33,058 nt of DNA from Proteobacteria bacterium TMED61 (GCA_002171735.1 NHDO01000076.1:16134-49191); one strand, 5' to 3'. Positions 6,825 through 14,493 are shown, counted from the stretch's first letter. The notes: a model not told the origin generated them from the letters alone. Program-made: numbers and translations.

Positions 6825-7664
6825 CTATAGTGCGGAAGTTCTGTAGCCATCTTCCCGCCAGGTGATGGGAAAGTGGTTTTCGTCCATTATATTGTCCCCA
6901 AGGCGTTTATAACGGCTGTAGATCGGCCCTGTGCCTTCATGAAAATGAGCCGGGTTGTATAGCGCATCACTACGCATGCCGTGCATCACCAATGAGCGCC
7001 TGGGATCAGGAGAATGGTTGAATCCGGAACCGTGCCAGGTCCAACCATGGTGAAACGAGCCGCCGCCTTTTGGCACTTCCACGTAAACAATTTCGGGCTC
7101 GATGCCTTCTTGTTCAGCCGCAATCTCCATATAGCGTCGGTAGTGTTCCGGGCCGTGGAACTCTCCTTCAGGCCTGGAGTGACGCCATCGATGAGAACCG
7201 CGGACAAATTCAATGGTACCGCCATCCCGAGTGGTTTCATCCAAGGCAATCCAGCAACTGAGGAGTTCAGAGGGCCTGAACCAACTGAGGAATGAATTAT
7301 CCTGGTGGTATCCAAGCGACCGGGTCTGCGGGGGCTTCCACAGGACGTTATCCGACATCACCCGGGTACCCGGCCACTCCCCAAGCGTGGCGATGGCTTG
7401 GCCGATGTCAGGCCGGGTAACGACTTTGGCGATCGCGATATTCGCCTTCCATCCGTTACAGATCTGCCGGGTCAGTGAAGGGTCTCCCGTACTTTGCTGC
7501 CAGTTGACCTCGTCAGGGCTAACGCCGGTTTCAAACTCACCTTTGAAAAGCCGTTCGAAAGTTTCCCTTAAGATCTCAACGGTGTCTTCATCTATCAGCC
7601 TTTCGACAACGAGGAACCCGTCCCGGTCAAAGTTGGCTTTTTGTTGGGCTGTCAGTTCAAACAT
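6825..7664 (-). CDS. Phytanoyl-CoA-dioxygenase (PhyH) family Fe(II)/2-oxoglutarate oxygenase
   Basis: I prefer the ATG at 7664 (MFELTAQQKANFDRDGFLVV, preceded by GGAAG) over the track's GTG at 7688, giving 279 residues. The jelly-roll dioxygenase motifs are present: H120 and D122 in GYHQDNSFLSW, and the distal His in WTWHGSGFNHSPDPRRSL (about H211), with a nearby Arg for 2-oxoglutarate. The family hydroxylates unactivated carbons; bacterial members include ectoine hydroxylase and the aminoethylphosphonate hydroxylase PhnY. It sits between the homocysteine-methyltransferase-like gene (53 bases upstream) and the Rieske oxygenase gene (11 bases downstream). It probably hydroxylates the same small quaternary amine or a related intermediate. 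PhnY itself pairs with an HD oxygenase, and one is encoded in Region A, but on the other strand and not in this operon. Confidence 0.9.
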   Translation of the reverse strand: MFELTAQQKANFDRDGFLVVERLIDEDTVEILRETFERLFKGEFETGVSPDEVNWQQSTGDPSLTRQICNGWKANIAIAKVVTRPDIGQAIATLGEWPGTRVMSDNVLWKPPQTRSLGYHQDNSFLSWFRPSELLSCWIALDETTRDGGTIEFVRGSHRWRHSRPEGEFHGPEHYRRYMEIAAEQEGIEPEIVYVEVPKGGGSFHHGWTWHGSGFNHSPDPRRSLVMHGMRSDALYNPAHFHEGTGPIYSRYKRLGDNIMDENHFPITWREDGYRTSAL

Positions 7665-7717
7665 TGATTGCTTCCACGAAATCCCCACGAGACGGGATGT
7701 GGATGCGCTACCAGAGT

Positions 7718-8614
7718 TCAGACCACATGACTAAGCTCGCAGATGTGTTCTTTGCGTACACCGCAACAGCCCCCGATCACCTGAACCCCTTGATCCATCC
7801 AGCGTTTTGACGCAGAGGCGTAGTCTGCTGGAGATATCATGTCATCAAATATTGCTTTGGTTTCAGCTCTGTCAAATTGACAGACGTGCGCATATACCCC
7901 GATGGCGCCATTCCAGTGCGTTTTCAGGATCCCAAGACACTCGTCAATACAGTCGACTTCGGTGTGCATGATACTGATCAGGGGTAGGTTCTTGTCTTTA
8001 ACTGCCGCAAGAGCGTCCTCTAAAGGTTCACCACCCAAAAGACACATTTTGCCATCAATGGGTTTTACAGAGACACCGGCCCACACCGGCAACCCGCTCG
8101 CCTCGGCACCATCAACGCAAGCGAGCAAACGGTCTATGTGACTCAACATTTCTAACATGATGAGATCGCATCCACCTTTAGCCATCAGTACAGCCTGATC
8201 TCGGCTGTTTGTTTCCAGTTCGCCCAAAGACGGCTTCTCTTTTGTCCACATCCAGTGGGTAATCCCCCCGGCAACGAGCGCACTGGGATTCCCGGAACCG
8301 TCTCGCGCCTCATTTGCAAGTCGCACGGCCGCATTGGTCAGAGCTTCAAATCGATCTTCTATCCCGGCTGAGCGAAGGCAATGTCGCGAGGAACTGAAGG
8401 TATTGGTGATAATGATTTCTGCTCCGCACTCAATATATTCTTCATGAATGGTCCGGACGATCTCAGGGTGAGAAAGGGCGGCACCGCTATTCCAGGTATT
8501 AACGATCTGCGGAACGCCACGGCGCTCACACTCTGTGCCGGTTGCCCCGTCGATCAGTATGCACTCTCCGGCACGGATCCGGTCCCAAACCGCTTGATAA
8601 CGTTTGGTCGACAT
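7718..8614 (-). CDS. Homocysteine S-methyltransferase-family protein with altered zinc site
   Basis: This is a 298-residue TIM-barrel protein of the homocysteine S-methyltransferase family (MmuM, BHMT, MetH N-domain). Diagnostic parts are LIDGATGTECERRG at the N-terminus, ADEI-type GAEIIITNTFSSSRHCL, LIMLEMLSHI, VWAGVSV and the C-terminal VIGGCCGVRKEHI (C283, C284). These enzymes bind zinc through three cysteines; the first usually sits in an NC-type motif after the sixth strand. Here that segment reads PLISIMHTEVD, so the position is probably His217. A His ligand could still bind zinc, or the protein may use a different acceptor. In a demethylation operon it would accept a methyl group from betaine or a similar donor. 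It starts 41 bases after the integrase-like gene. Start ATG 8614 has AAAGGAA upstream. Confidence 0.85.
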   Translation of the reverse strand: MSTKRYQAVWDRIRAGECILIDGATGTECERRGVPQIVNTWNSGAALSHPEIVRTIHEEYIECGAEIIITNTFSSSRHCLRSAGIEDRFEALTNAAVRLANEARDGSGNPSALVAGGITHWMWTKEKPSLGELETNSRDQAVLMAKGGCDLIMLEMLSHIDRLLACVDGAEASGLPVWAGVSVKPIDGKMCLLGGEPLEDALAAVKDKNLPLISIMHTEVDCIDECLGILKTHWNGAIGVYAHVCQFDRAETKAIFDDMISPADYASASKRWMDQGVQVIGGCCGVRKEHICELSHVV

Positions 8615-8655
8615 CGTTTATGTTGTTCCTTTAGCGTTTACCGTAACTTTTATGG

Positions 8656-9240
8656 TTAGTGTGAATTGCTTAGTGGGGTATCGCCGAGGGTCGTACCCCC
8701 TTCCAGGACAATCTCCTGCAATCGATAGCTCCACTGCTCCAGAAGCACAGTCTGTGCGACAACTTGGTGCTCTAAGGGAACGCGAGCCGACGGAATTGCA
8801 CTGGCCTGGTCAACGACCTGCGCCGCGAGCTCTGCATTACCAAGTTCAGTCATCTGGTTGCGGACATAGTCCCTGATATCCTCAGGCGTTACGGATTCCA
8901 TGTATATAGAAGAGACATGCTGGCTGAGCTGGTCGGTAACGGCATCTGACGTCAACGGTTCACCAGTTGTGTTTAAGAAGACGCCAGTACACTTCGTTGA
9001 TTTGGGTAACCAGGTTATTACCCACTGCGGGATCATTAAATCCCAGGATTCGTGTGCCGCGGCCTTAGACCGATACCAGATGCGGGTTTCTTCATCAATA
9101 TCGGACCAGTCCATCCGAATGACATCTTCCAGAGGTTGACCCGTCGCCAACAAAAATCTATGGACCAATGGCAGGCCCGGCCAGATGGCGAGAATTTCCG
9201 CATCCATGAGATCGCGGACGTTTTCCAGTTTAGTCGTCAC
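8656..9240 (-). CDS. Degenerate tyrosine-recombinase (P4-integrase-like) catalytic-domain protein
   Basis: This 194-residue ORF (GTG start, AGGTG upstream) resembles only the C-terminal catalytic domain of P4-type tyrosine integrases: LVHRFLLATGQPLEDVIRMDWSDIDEETRIW matches their LLLTGxRxxEVxxxxWxxID block. SVTPEDIRDYVRNQMTELGNAELAAQVVD matches the HDLRRT region, and a C-terminal LLEQWSYRLQEIV fits the tail. The catalytic residues are largely missing: the first Arg (TGxR) is Pro, the His of HxLR is Glu, and no catalytic Tyr is seen in the PLEHQVVAQ region; one Arg survives (EDIR). It is an intact reading frame, not obviously frameshifted. It lies 41 bases before the homocysteine-methyltransferase gene on the same strand, so it is probably the first gene of that operon. 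Likely not a working recombinase; it may be a DNA-binding relic or a repurposed protein. No partner elements or att repeats are seen. Confidence 0.65.
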   Translation of the reverse strand: MTTKLENVRDLMDAEILAIWPGLPLVHRFLLATGQPLEDVIRMDWSDIDEETRIWYRSKAAAHESWDLMIPQWVITWLPKSTKCTGVFLNTTGEPLTSDAVTDQLSQHVSSIYMESVTPEDIRDYVRNQMTELGNAELAAQVVDQASAIPSARVPLEHQVVAQTVLLEQWSYRLQEIVLEGGTTLGDTPLSNSH

Positions 9241-9321
9241 CAGGCACCTACTTAAAAGATTTGATCAGTTGTCGGTTACGCCCGGATATTAATCGTGAAG
9301 CGCAGTAAATAGCCATCTTCA

Positions 9322-9336
9322 GGACAGAATTTGTCC
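9322..9336. promoter_or_regulatory. Inverted repeat GGACA-N5-TGTCC, candidate operator
   Basis: GGACAGAATTTGTCC lies in the 242-bp region between the leftward demethylation operon and the rightward carnitine genes. The 5-bp arms are perfect, and the centre-to-centre spacing suits a dimeric regulator. No regulator gene is adjacent, so the cognate protein is unknown. Confidence 0.45.
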
Positions 9337-9342
9337 AAACTC

Positions 9343-9362
9343 GCCTACGTATTTCTGTAGGC
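9343..9362. promoter_or_regulatory. Inverted repeat GCCTAC-N8-GTAGGC, candidate operator
   Basis: This is a second perfect inverted repeat (6-bp arms, 8-base spacer), six bases after the first one in the same divergent control region. Two dyads so close together suggest a regulatory hub for both transcription units, though one could instead form a hairpin in a 5' leader. Confidence 0.45.
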
Positions 9363-9482
9363 CCCAGCTCAGGCGGGAACTTTGCCCCTTTTAGATCGCA
9401 AATCACTAAATATTGTGCGCTTTTCTGTAATTGCGGGGAAGTTATCCGTGACAACATCCTGCATCAGCCCAGGAGGTGTGAA

Positions 9483-10400
9483 ATGCCCTTAGCTATGAAT
9501 CTTAATCCCTTTATTACCTGCGCCGTAACCGGCTCAGGCGGCACACAAGATCGTTCCCCGCATGTACCGCGTTCGCCCGAGCAGATTGCAGCGAGTGCTA
9601 TTGATGCGGCCAAAGCGGGTGCTGCGGTTGTGCACTGCCATGTGCGTGATCCTGAGACCGGCAAGCCCGGCCGGCAGAAAGAGCTCTTTCGCGAGGTGGT
9701 CGATCTTATTCGTGACTCGGACACCGACGTCGTCGTTAACCTGACTGCCGGCATGGGCGGCGATATGGTTTTCGGTGATCCAGAACATCCACTGCCGCTG
9801 AATGATGCTGGTACCGATATGGCGGGTGCGACGGAGCGTGTTGCCCATGTTGCTGAATGCCTGCCGGAAATCTGCACACTCGACTGTGGCACTATGAATT
9901 TTGCCGAGGCCGATTATGTTATGACCAACACGCCTGGTATCTTGAGAGCGATGGGACAGATGATGACTGATCTCGGTGTACGCATCGAGATTGAGGCATT
10001 TGATACTGGACATCTGTGGTTTGCCAAGCAACTCGTTAACGAGGGCATCATTCCGGCACCCGTCATGATTCAGATGTGCATGGGCGTCCCCTGGGGCGCC
10101 CCCGATGACCTGAATACCTTCATGGCGATGATCAACAACGCGCCTGCTGACTGGACAGTTTCTGCATTTTCGATTGGGCGCAATGAAATGCCCTACGCCG
10201 CTGCGGCGGTGCTCGCTGGCGCGAATGTCCGGGTGGGTCTTGAAGACAATTTGTGGCTGAAAAAAGGTGAATTGGCAACCAACGCTCAACTCGTCGAAAA
10301 AGCTGCCACGATTGTGACCAATATGGGCTGCACTCTGATGACCCCGGCAGAGGTGCGCAACAAACTGCAGTTACAAAAGCGCATGCCGGTGGCAGCGTAA
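9483..10400 (+). CDS. cdhC: Beta-keto acid cleavage enzyme (BKACE), dehydrocarnitine cleavage
   Basis: This 305-residue protein is of the BKACE (former DUF849) family, a zinc TIM-barrel that reacts a beta-keto acid with acetyl-CoA to give acetoacetate and a new CoA ester. Zinc ligands appear in VVHCHVRDP (H51, H53), with the catalytic/ligand Glu in RVGLEDNLW. In carnitine catabolism CdhC converts 3-dehydrocarnitine to betainyl-CoA and acetoacetate. The assignment rests on the carnitine-dehydrogenase gene 12 bases downstream, the arrangement known from Pseudomonas. The expected thioesterase CdhB is not in the window. The ATG at 9483 is preceded by a strong AGGAGGTGTG site. Codons are GC-rich in the sampled line (37/60). 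Other BKACE substrates, such as 3-keto-5-aminohexanoate, are less likely in this context. Confidence 0.9.
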   Translation: MPLAMNLNPFITCAVTGSGGTQDRSPHVPRSPEQIAASAIDAAKAGAAVVHCHVRDPETGKPGRQKELFREVVDLIRDSDTDVVVNLTAGMGGDMVFGDPEHPLPLNDAGTDMAGATERVAHVAECLPEICTLDCGTMNFAEADYVMTNTPGILRAMGQMMTDLGVRIEIEAFDTGHLWFAKQLVNEGIIPAPVMIQMCMGVPWGAPDDLNTFMAMINNAPADWTVSAFSIGRNEMPYAAAAVLAGANVRVGLEDNLWLKKGELATNAQLVEKAATIVTNMGCTLMTPAEVRNKLQLQKRMPVAA

Positions 10401-10412
10401 GGGAGCAATGAG

Positions 10413-11408
10413 ATGAACAATATAAAGACGGCCGCCATTATCGGTGGTGGTGTCATTGGTGGTGGTTGGGCTGCACGCCTGATTGAAAACGGAATTGAGG
10501 TGCGTGTTTTTGATCCGGCGGCCGATGCCAAGGCAAAGTTCGACGCCGTACTGGCCAATGCGGATCGCGCTTACGCCAGTCTGACCAATGTACCCCGTGG
10601 GACCAAAGCGGCAGTCTCTTGGCACGCAAGCGCAGCCGACGCCGCTGAGGGTTCGCAGCTGATCATCGAATCGGTACCCGAGCGACCCGACATCAAGCGT
10701 GTGGTTTATGCCGAAATCGAAACTTCTGCTGCTTCTGATGCAATCATCACATCGTCAACCTCTGGCATCATGCCAAGTGAGTTACAGGCCGAGATGGCAC
10801 ACCCGGAACGGCTCATGGTGGCGCACCCGTTTAATCCGGTGTACTTGCTGCCGCTGGTAGAACTTGTGGCCGGCAACCAGACCGATGCCAAGTACATCGA
10901 ATGGGGTAAAACATTTTTTTCCGGCATCGGCATGCATCCGCTGCATTGCCGCGTGGAGATCGAAGGTTTTCTTTCGGATCGGTTGCAGGAAGCTCTGTGG
11001 CGGGAGGCACTCTGGCTGCTTCACGATAAGGTGGCAACGGCAGATGAAATCGATGCGGCGATTGCCTATGGTCCCGGCTTGCGTTGGGCGCAGATGGGCA
11101 CTATGCAAACATTCCATCTCGCCGGTGGGGAAGGGGGTATGCGGGCGATGCTGGCGATGTTCGGACCGTGTCTTAAGTGGCCCTGGACGAAGCTAATGGA
11201 TGTGCCTGAGTTGACCGAGGATTTCGTCAATGAGGTTGGAGACCAATGTGAGCAACAGGCGGCAGGCTTAAGCCCCCGTGAGCTCGAACGTATCCGGGAT
11301 GACAATCTGATCGCGATTCAGCGCGCACTTAAAGGCAACGACTGGGGTGCAGGAAAAACCTTGGCGCACTACGAGGCGAAGATGGCTCAGGCAGCGAACG
11401 ACGACTGA
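10413..11408 (+). CDS. cdhA: L-carnitine 3-dehydrogenase
   Basis: This 331-residue NAD-dependent enzyme of the 3-hydroxyacyl-CoA dehydrogenase superfamily oxidises L-carnitine to 3-dehydrocarnitine. The Rossmann motif is IGGGVIGGGWAARLIENGIEVRVFDP; then IIESVPERPDIK, TSSTSGIMPSELQ, and the catalytic His region VAHPFNPVYLLPLVEL. The C-terminal domain carries YGPGLRWAQMGTMQTFHLAGGEGGMR and FGPCLKWPWTKL, which I recognise as characteristic of carnitine dehydrogenases rather than CoA-ester dehydrogenases. It has no fused thioesterase domain (some CdhA proteins do) and stops at a normal single-domain length. It starts 12 bases after cdhC with GGGAG upstream. A 78-base gap separates it from the TauD-type dioxygenase gene. 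Confidence 0.93.
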   Translation: MNNIKTAAIIGGGVIGGGWAARLIENGIEVRVFDPAADAKAKFDAVLANADRAYASLTNVPRGTKAAVSWHASAADAAEGSQLIIESVPERPDIKRVVYAEIETSAASDAIITSSTSGIMPSELQAEMAHPERLMVAHPFNPVYLLPLVELVAGNQTDAKYIEWGKTFFSGIGMHPLHCRVEIEGFLSDRLQEALWREALWLLHDKVATADEIDAAIAYGPGLRWAQMGTMQTFHLAGGEGGMRAMLAMFGPCLKWPWTKLMDVPELTEDFVNEVGDQCEQQAAGLSPRELERIRDDNLIAIQRALKGNDWGAGKTLAHYEAKMAQAANDD

Positions 11409-11486
11409 ATCGCTAAGTTGCTCCTAGGCCCGTTTCTATTTTAGGAAGATTTCCACGGATTCGGAACAATCCTCTGATTTAGATCT

Positions 11487-12512
11487 GTGAAACAGACATA
11501 CCGCATAAACGAACTTGCCCAAGGCGGTTTTGGTATTCGCGTTGACTTCGCGAGTGGTGATATTGAAGATGTACTTGCTGCTTTTTCTTCCAACGCAGAT
11601 GCGATCCTCAGTCGTTTTTACGCCGCACGCGGGCTGATGCTGATCGAGGGAATGCATAGCGTGTTCGAGCGCCCCCGAGCATTGGTCGAACTGAGTCGAT
11701 TGTTTGGCTCTGAGGTTGAGAACTATCATCAGACTCTGACCAGCCCAAGATTTTTCCACGACTCTGAAGAAGAGATACTGATCCTTTCAAACGAGCCACC
11801 CTGTAATCACCCGCCACCGCCGCGCAGTCACGATGATAGGCTTAATGTGCAATTCCCACACCAGGTGAACTGGCACAGTGATCAAAGTTACCGGCGTCCG
11901 CCCCCCGACATCACGTTGTTGCTAGCCGTGCGGACGCCCCCGCCAGATCAGGGCCAGACTCTGGTTGCAGATTGCACTTCGGCCTGCGCTGCGCTCACTC
12001 CGGAAACCCGGGAACGTCTGCGCCATCTCAACGGACTTCACGCGCCAAGCTGGGTCGGACGTTCTCGGGAAGCGGTGGAAAAGGGCGAGCCCATTCTGGA
12101 TCTATTACCGCATCAGCGACCACAGCGGCATCCACTGTTACGCCAACATCCAGTCAGCGGCGAACAATCGCTGTTCGTCTGTGAGGAAAAACAGATGGAT
12201 TTCGTCGATGGCCCGGTGGTCGAACTGGAGACAGGACCGAATGGAGAAGGCGCCAGACTCATCCGTGAACTACTCGCGCACAGCACTCAAGAGAAATTTG
12301 TTTACAGCCACCAGTGGCAGGTTGGCGATTTACTGATCGCGGATAATCGTAATCTCTTGCATTGCGCTACTTGGTATGACGCAGATTCTTATTCACGCCT
12401 GATGTGGCGCACTACAGTGATGGGTAATCCGGGTCATGAATATGTGGGGGAGAGAAAGTCCTGGACCCCTGGGGACGGCAGTGAAATCATGGCCGGGATG
12501 GATCACGCCTGA
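11487..12512 (+). CDS. TauD/TfdA-family Fe(II)/2-oxoglutarate dioxygenase, gamma-butyrobetaine-hydroxylase-like context
   Basis: This is a 341-residue dioxygenase. The iron facial triad is visible as H130 and D132 in VNWHSDQSYRRPP and a distal His in RNLLHCATWYD (about H292); 2-oxoglutarate-binding Arg residues follow (SRLMWRT). The start is a GTG at 11487 with a poor Shine-Dalgarno; no better start lies downstream before conserved sequence. It follows cdhC-cdhA by 78 bases on the same strand. Gamma-butyrobetaine hydroxylase makes carnitine and belongs to this superfamily, but usually carries an extra N-terminal zinc domain that is missing here. So it could hydroxylate gamma-butyrobetaine, or another trimethylammonium acid or trimethylaminoethylphosphonate (as TmpA does). 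The substrate remains inference. Odd feature: a proline-rich insert (NEPPCNHPPPPRSHDD) just before the iron site. Confidence 0.85.
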   Translation: MKQTYRINELAQGGFGIRVDFASGDIEDVLAAFSSNADAILSRFYAARGLMLIEGMHSVFERPRALVELSRLFGSEVENYHQTLTSPRFFHDSEEEILILSNEPPCNHPPPPRSHDDRLNVQFPHQVNWHSDQSYRRPPPDITLLLAVRTPPPDQGQTLVADCTSACAALTPETRERLRHLNGLHAPSWVGRSREAVEKGEPILDLLPHQRPQRHPLLRQHPVSGEQSLFVCEEKQMDFVDGPVVELETGPNGEGARLIRELLAHSTQEKFVYSHQWQVGDLLIADNRNLLHCATWYDADSYSRLMWRTTVMGNPGHEYVGERKSWTPGDGSEIMAGMDHA

Positions 12513-12513
12513 C

Positions 12514-12541
12514 AGCCAGCCTGGCTCCGCTGACTTAGCGG
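12514..12541. terminator. Two small adjacent hairpins after the dioxygenase gene
   Basis: AGCCAGCCTGGCT (AGCCA/TGGCT arms) is followed directly by CCGCT-GACTT-AGCGG. They lie in the 83-base gap between convergent genes, where transcription should end from both sides. Stems are short and no T-tract follows, so the call is tentative. Confidence 0.35.
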
Positions 12542-12595
12542 TGCATAATGATTCCCTCGGCGACTTTACTCTCCTGGGATTACGGTTCGGCCGGA

Positions 12596-12913
12596 TTACT
12601 TGCTCGGAGGTGTGAACTCGACTTTTTTCACCATGTTTCTCACGGCATCAATATCGACCGCTTCCAAGATAATCGGATTGATGACAGTTCCACTGGCCTT
12701 CGCTTTAAGGGTCATCGCGGCAATCTGTTCGAACGAGTCTGCGTCAGAGATCACATAAAAGTCATATACGCCCCGAGTCAGGCAGTAGTCGACTAATGTT
12801 GCGCCGACGCTTTGGTGCATAACTTCCATGACGGCCCTGCGATCTGAGTCGCCGTCGATGAGTCCAGCTGTTCCTTCATTGGTGTAGGCAGCTAAAGTAA
12901 TAAATCTGGGCAT
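12596..12913 (-). CDS. GYD-domain protein
   Basis: This small 105-residue protein starts MPRFITLAAYTNEGTAGLID, with an intact ferredoxin-like alpha/beta pattern (VDYCLTRGVYDFYVISDADS, then AAMTLKAKASGTVINPIILEAVD). That is the GYD family, dimeric alpha-beta barrel-like proteins of mostly unknown function, named for a conserved Gly-Tyr-Asp; here GVYDFYVI preserves most of the motif. The ATG at 12913 is preceded by AAGGAAT. It is convergent with the dioxygenase gene and divergent from the tautomerase gene (172-base control region). It may be an auxiliary protein, but no substrate can be proposed from sequence. Confidence 0.82.
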   Translation of the reverse strand: MPRFITLAAYTNEGTAGLIDGDSDRRAVMEVMHQSVGATLVDYCLTRGVYDFYVISDADSFEQIAAMTLKAKASGTVINPIILEAVDIDAVRNMVKKVEFTPPSK

Positions 12914-13085
12914 GACGATTCCTTTTGATGTAGTCTGTTTCGGAAAGGAGATCTTAATTTAGCATAGCAACGTGCCAGGTTAGCCACGCTCGGTGCTAGG
13001 CCTAATCCTGCGTATTGAGACACTTCATACCCAGTTACCGCTGGCTCCAGAATAATAATTCACCTTCATATATAGGAGACTCCAA

Positions 13086-13280
13086 ATGCCTTTAATTCAG
13101 GTACAGATGTTCGTGGGCCGAACACCCCAACAAAAACGAGATCTGGTTCGCGCATTAACCGATGCGTTTGTAGAAGCCGCTGGCAGCACTCCGGATTCAG
13201 TAGACATAATACTGACCGACGTGGAGCAATCTGACTGGGCTCAAGGAGGAGAGATGTTCTCCGAAAAACAATCAAAGTGA
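13086..13280 (+). CDS. 4-oxalocrotonate-tautomerase-family small protein
   Basis: This 64-residue protein, after Met removal, starts with the catalytic proline (PLIQVQMFVGRTPQQKRDLVRALTDAF), the hallmark of the tautomerase superfamily. The Arg of GRTPQQK matches Arg11 of 4-OT. The usual Arg39 in SVRVIITE appears as Asp here (SVDIILTD), and the hydrophobic Phe50 region reads DWAQGGEM. So the active site differs from classical 4-OT, and activity may be changed to another isomerase, dehalogenase or hydratase-like reaction. The gene has an excellent site (AGGAG eight bases before ATG) and lies 67 bases before the epoxide hydrolase, likely the same transcript. Confidence 0.87.
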   Translation: MPLIQVQMFVGRTPQQKRDLVRALTDAFVEAAGSTPDSVDIILTDVEQSDWAQGGEMFSEKQSK

Positions 13281-13347
13281 ATGATTCCGCTTCTCTGGTG
13301 TCTCGTGCCTAGCCGTTCCTCATCGTCACACAGGTTCTGGTAGCCAC

Positions 13348-14493
13348 ATGACAGCTTTTGAACCATTCAAAGTAAGCATCTCTGACGAAACGATTGACGC
13401 GATAAGAAGGCGGGTGGCTTCATTCCCGTGGCATGAAATGCCAGACGATGGGGGGTGGGACTACGGCACAAATCTGGACTACCTGAGAGAGTTTTGTGAC
13501 TACTGGGCCACAGAATTTGATTGGCGAAAGCAAGAGAAGCGCATAAATCAGTTTGATAACTTCGTCGCTCCGGTTGATGGGATCGACATCCATTTTATCC
13601 ACGAGAAAGGAAGCGGATCTTGTCCTAAGCCTCTCATAATCTCCCATGGATGGCCGGGTACCATCGTTGAGTTTCTCGACTTTATTGATCTGCTGGCTCA
13701 TCCGGAAAATCATGGCGGGTCGGTGGAAGATGCTTTTGACGTTGTTGCACCCTCTCTGCCTGGGTTCGGGTTCTCAGGTCGTCCACCACGACCCTATGGC
13801 CCCCGAAAAATGGCGAGCATCTTCAATAGTCTGATGACAGATGTCTTGGGGTATGACCGATACATCGCCCAGGGTGGAGATTGGGGCGGCGCGATTTCAA
13901 GCTGGTTGGGTTATGAGCATGGCGCTTCGTGTGCCGCCATTCATATCAACATCTTGACGATGCGGCATAAAGATGGGCCACAGGGGACAGAAGAAATATC
14001 GTGGGCAGAGCAATTTGAAAAAGACCAGATTGCTCAAAATGGCTATCGCACTCAGCAGGCAACCAAACCCCAGACCTTAAGCTATGCCATGATGGATAGT
14101 CCGGTCGGCCTGGCTGCGTGGATACTGGAGAAAATGCATGGCTGGTCTGATCTGACGCAGGGCGATTTAGAAAGCGTGTACACCAAGGATCAGTTATTGA
14201 CGAATATCATGGTTTACATCGTTACGGGAACTTTCAATACTGCATCCTGGATTTATTACGGACGCCGTGAAGAGGGGGGGAGAATCTTATCGCCAGAGGG
14301 GAAGAGGGTGGAAGTGCCGACCGGTTGCGCACTGTTTCCAGAAGAACTTCTGGCGTGGCCGCCACGAAGTTACGTCGATCGAATTTACAACGTGACGCAT
14401 TGGACAAAGATGCCGCGCGGTGGACACTTTGCAGCGATGGAAGAGCCAGACCTGCTAGTAAAAGATATCCGCGCATTCGCACGCAGCCTGTGA
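13348..14493 (+). CDS. Epoxide hydrolase (EHN-type alpha/beta hydrolase)
   Basis: This 381-residue enzyme with the N-terminal EHN lid domain of microsomal-type epoxide hydrolases (FEPFKVSISDETIDAIRRRV, then DYLREFCDYWATEFDWRKQE) is followed by the alpha/beta hydrolase core. Motifs: oxyanion HGWPGTIVEF, substrate loop APSLPGFGFSG, nucleophile Asp in AQGGDWGGAISS, and catalytic His in PRGGHFAAMEEPDLL. It opens an epoxide to a diol through an alkyl-enzyme ester. No N-terminal membrane anchor is visible, so it should be cytoplasmic. The start ATG is at 13348. It ends 37 bases from the convergent alpha/beta hydrolase gene. The natural substrate is unknown, and a role in detoxification or in degradation of a side chain is equally possible. 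Confidence 0.9.
   Translation: MTAFEPFKVSISDETIDAIRRRVASFPWHEMPDDGGWDYGTNLDYLREFCDYWATEFDWRKQEKRINQFDNFVAPVDGIDIHFIHEKGSGSCPKPLIISHGWPGTIVEFLDFIDLLAHPENHGGSVEDAFDVVAPSLPGFGFSGRPPRPYGPRKMASIFNSLMTDVLGYDRYIAQGGDWGGAISSWLGYEHGASCAAIHINILTMRHKDGPQGTEEISWAEQFEKDQIAQNGYRTQQATKPQTLSYAMMDSPVGLAAWILEKMHGWSDLTQGDLESVYTKDQLLTNIMVYIVTGTFNTASWIYYGRREEGGRILSPEGKRVEVPTGCALFPEELLAWPPRSYVDRIYNVTHWTKMPRGGHFAAMEEPDLLVKDIRAFARSL

Noticed and set aside
9248-9457. Minus-strand 69-aa ORF in the divergent control region
   Set aside because: No recognisable family, no clear ribosome site, and it overlaps the two dyads and the likely promoters. It also cannot supply a missing integrase N-terminus.
9534-10289. Long minus-strand ORF (251 aa) opposite cdhC
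   Set aside because: It is fully antisense to a confidently identified BKACE gene, and its translation has no recognisable motifs. GC-rich coding strands often give such shadows.
12548-12796. Plus-strand 82-aa ORF
   Set aside because: It is the antisense shadow of the GYD gene.
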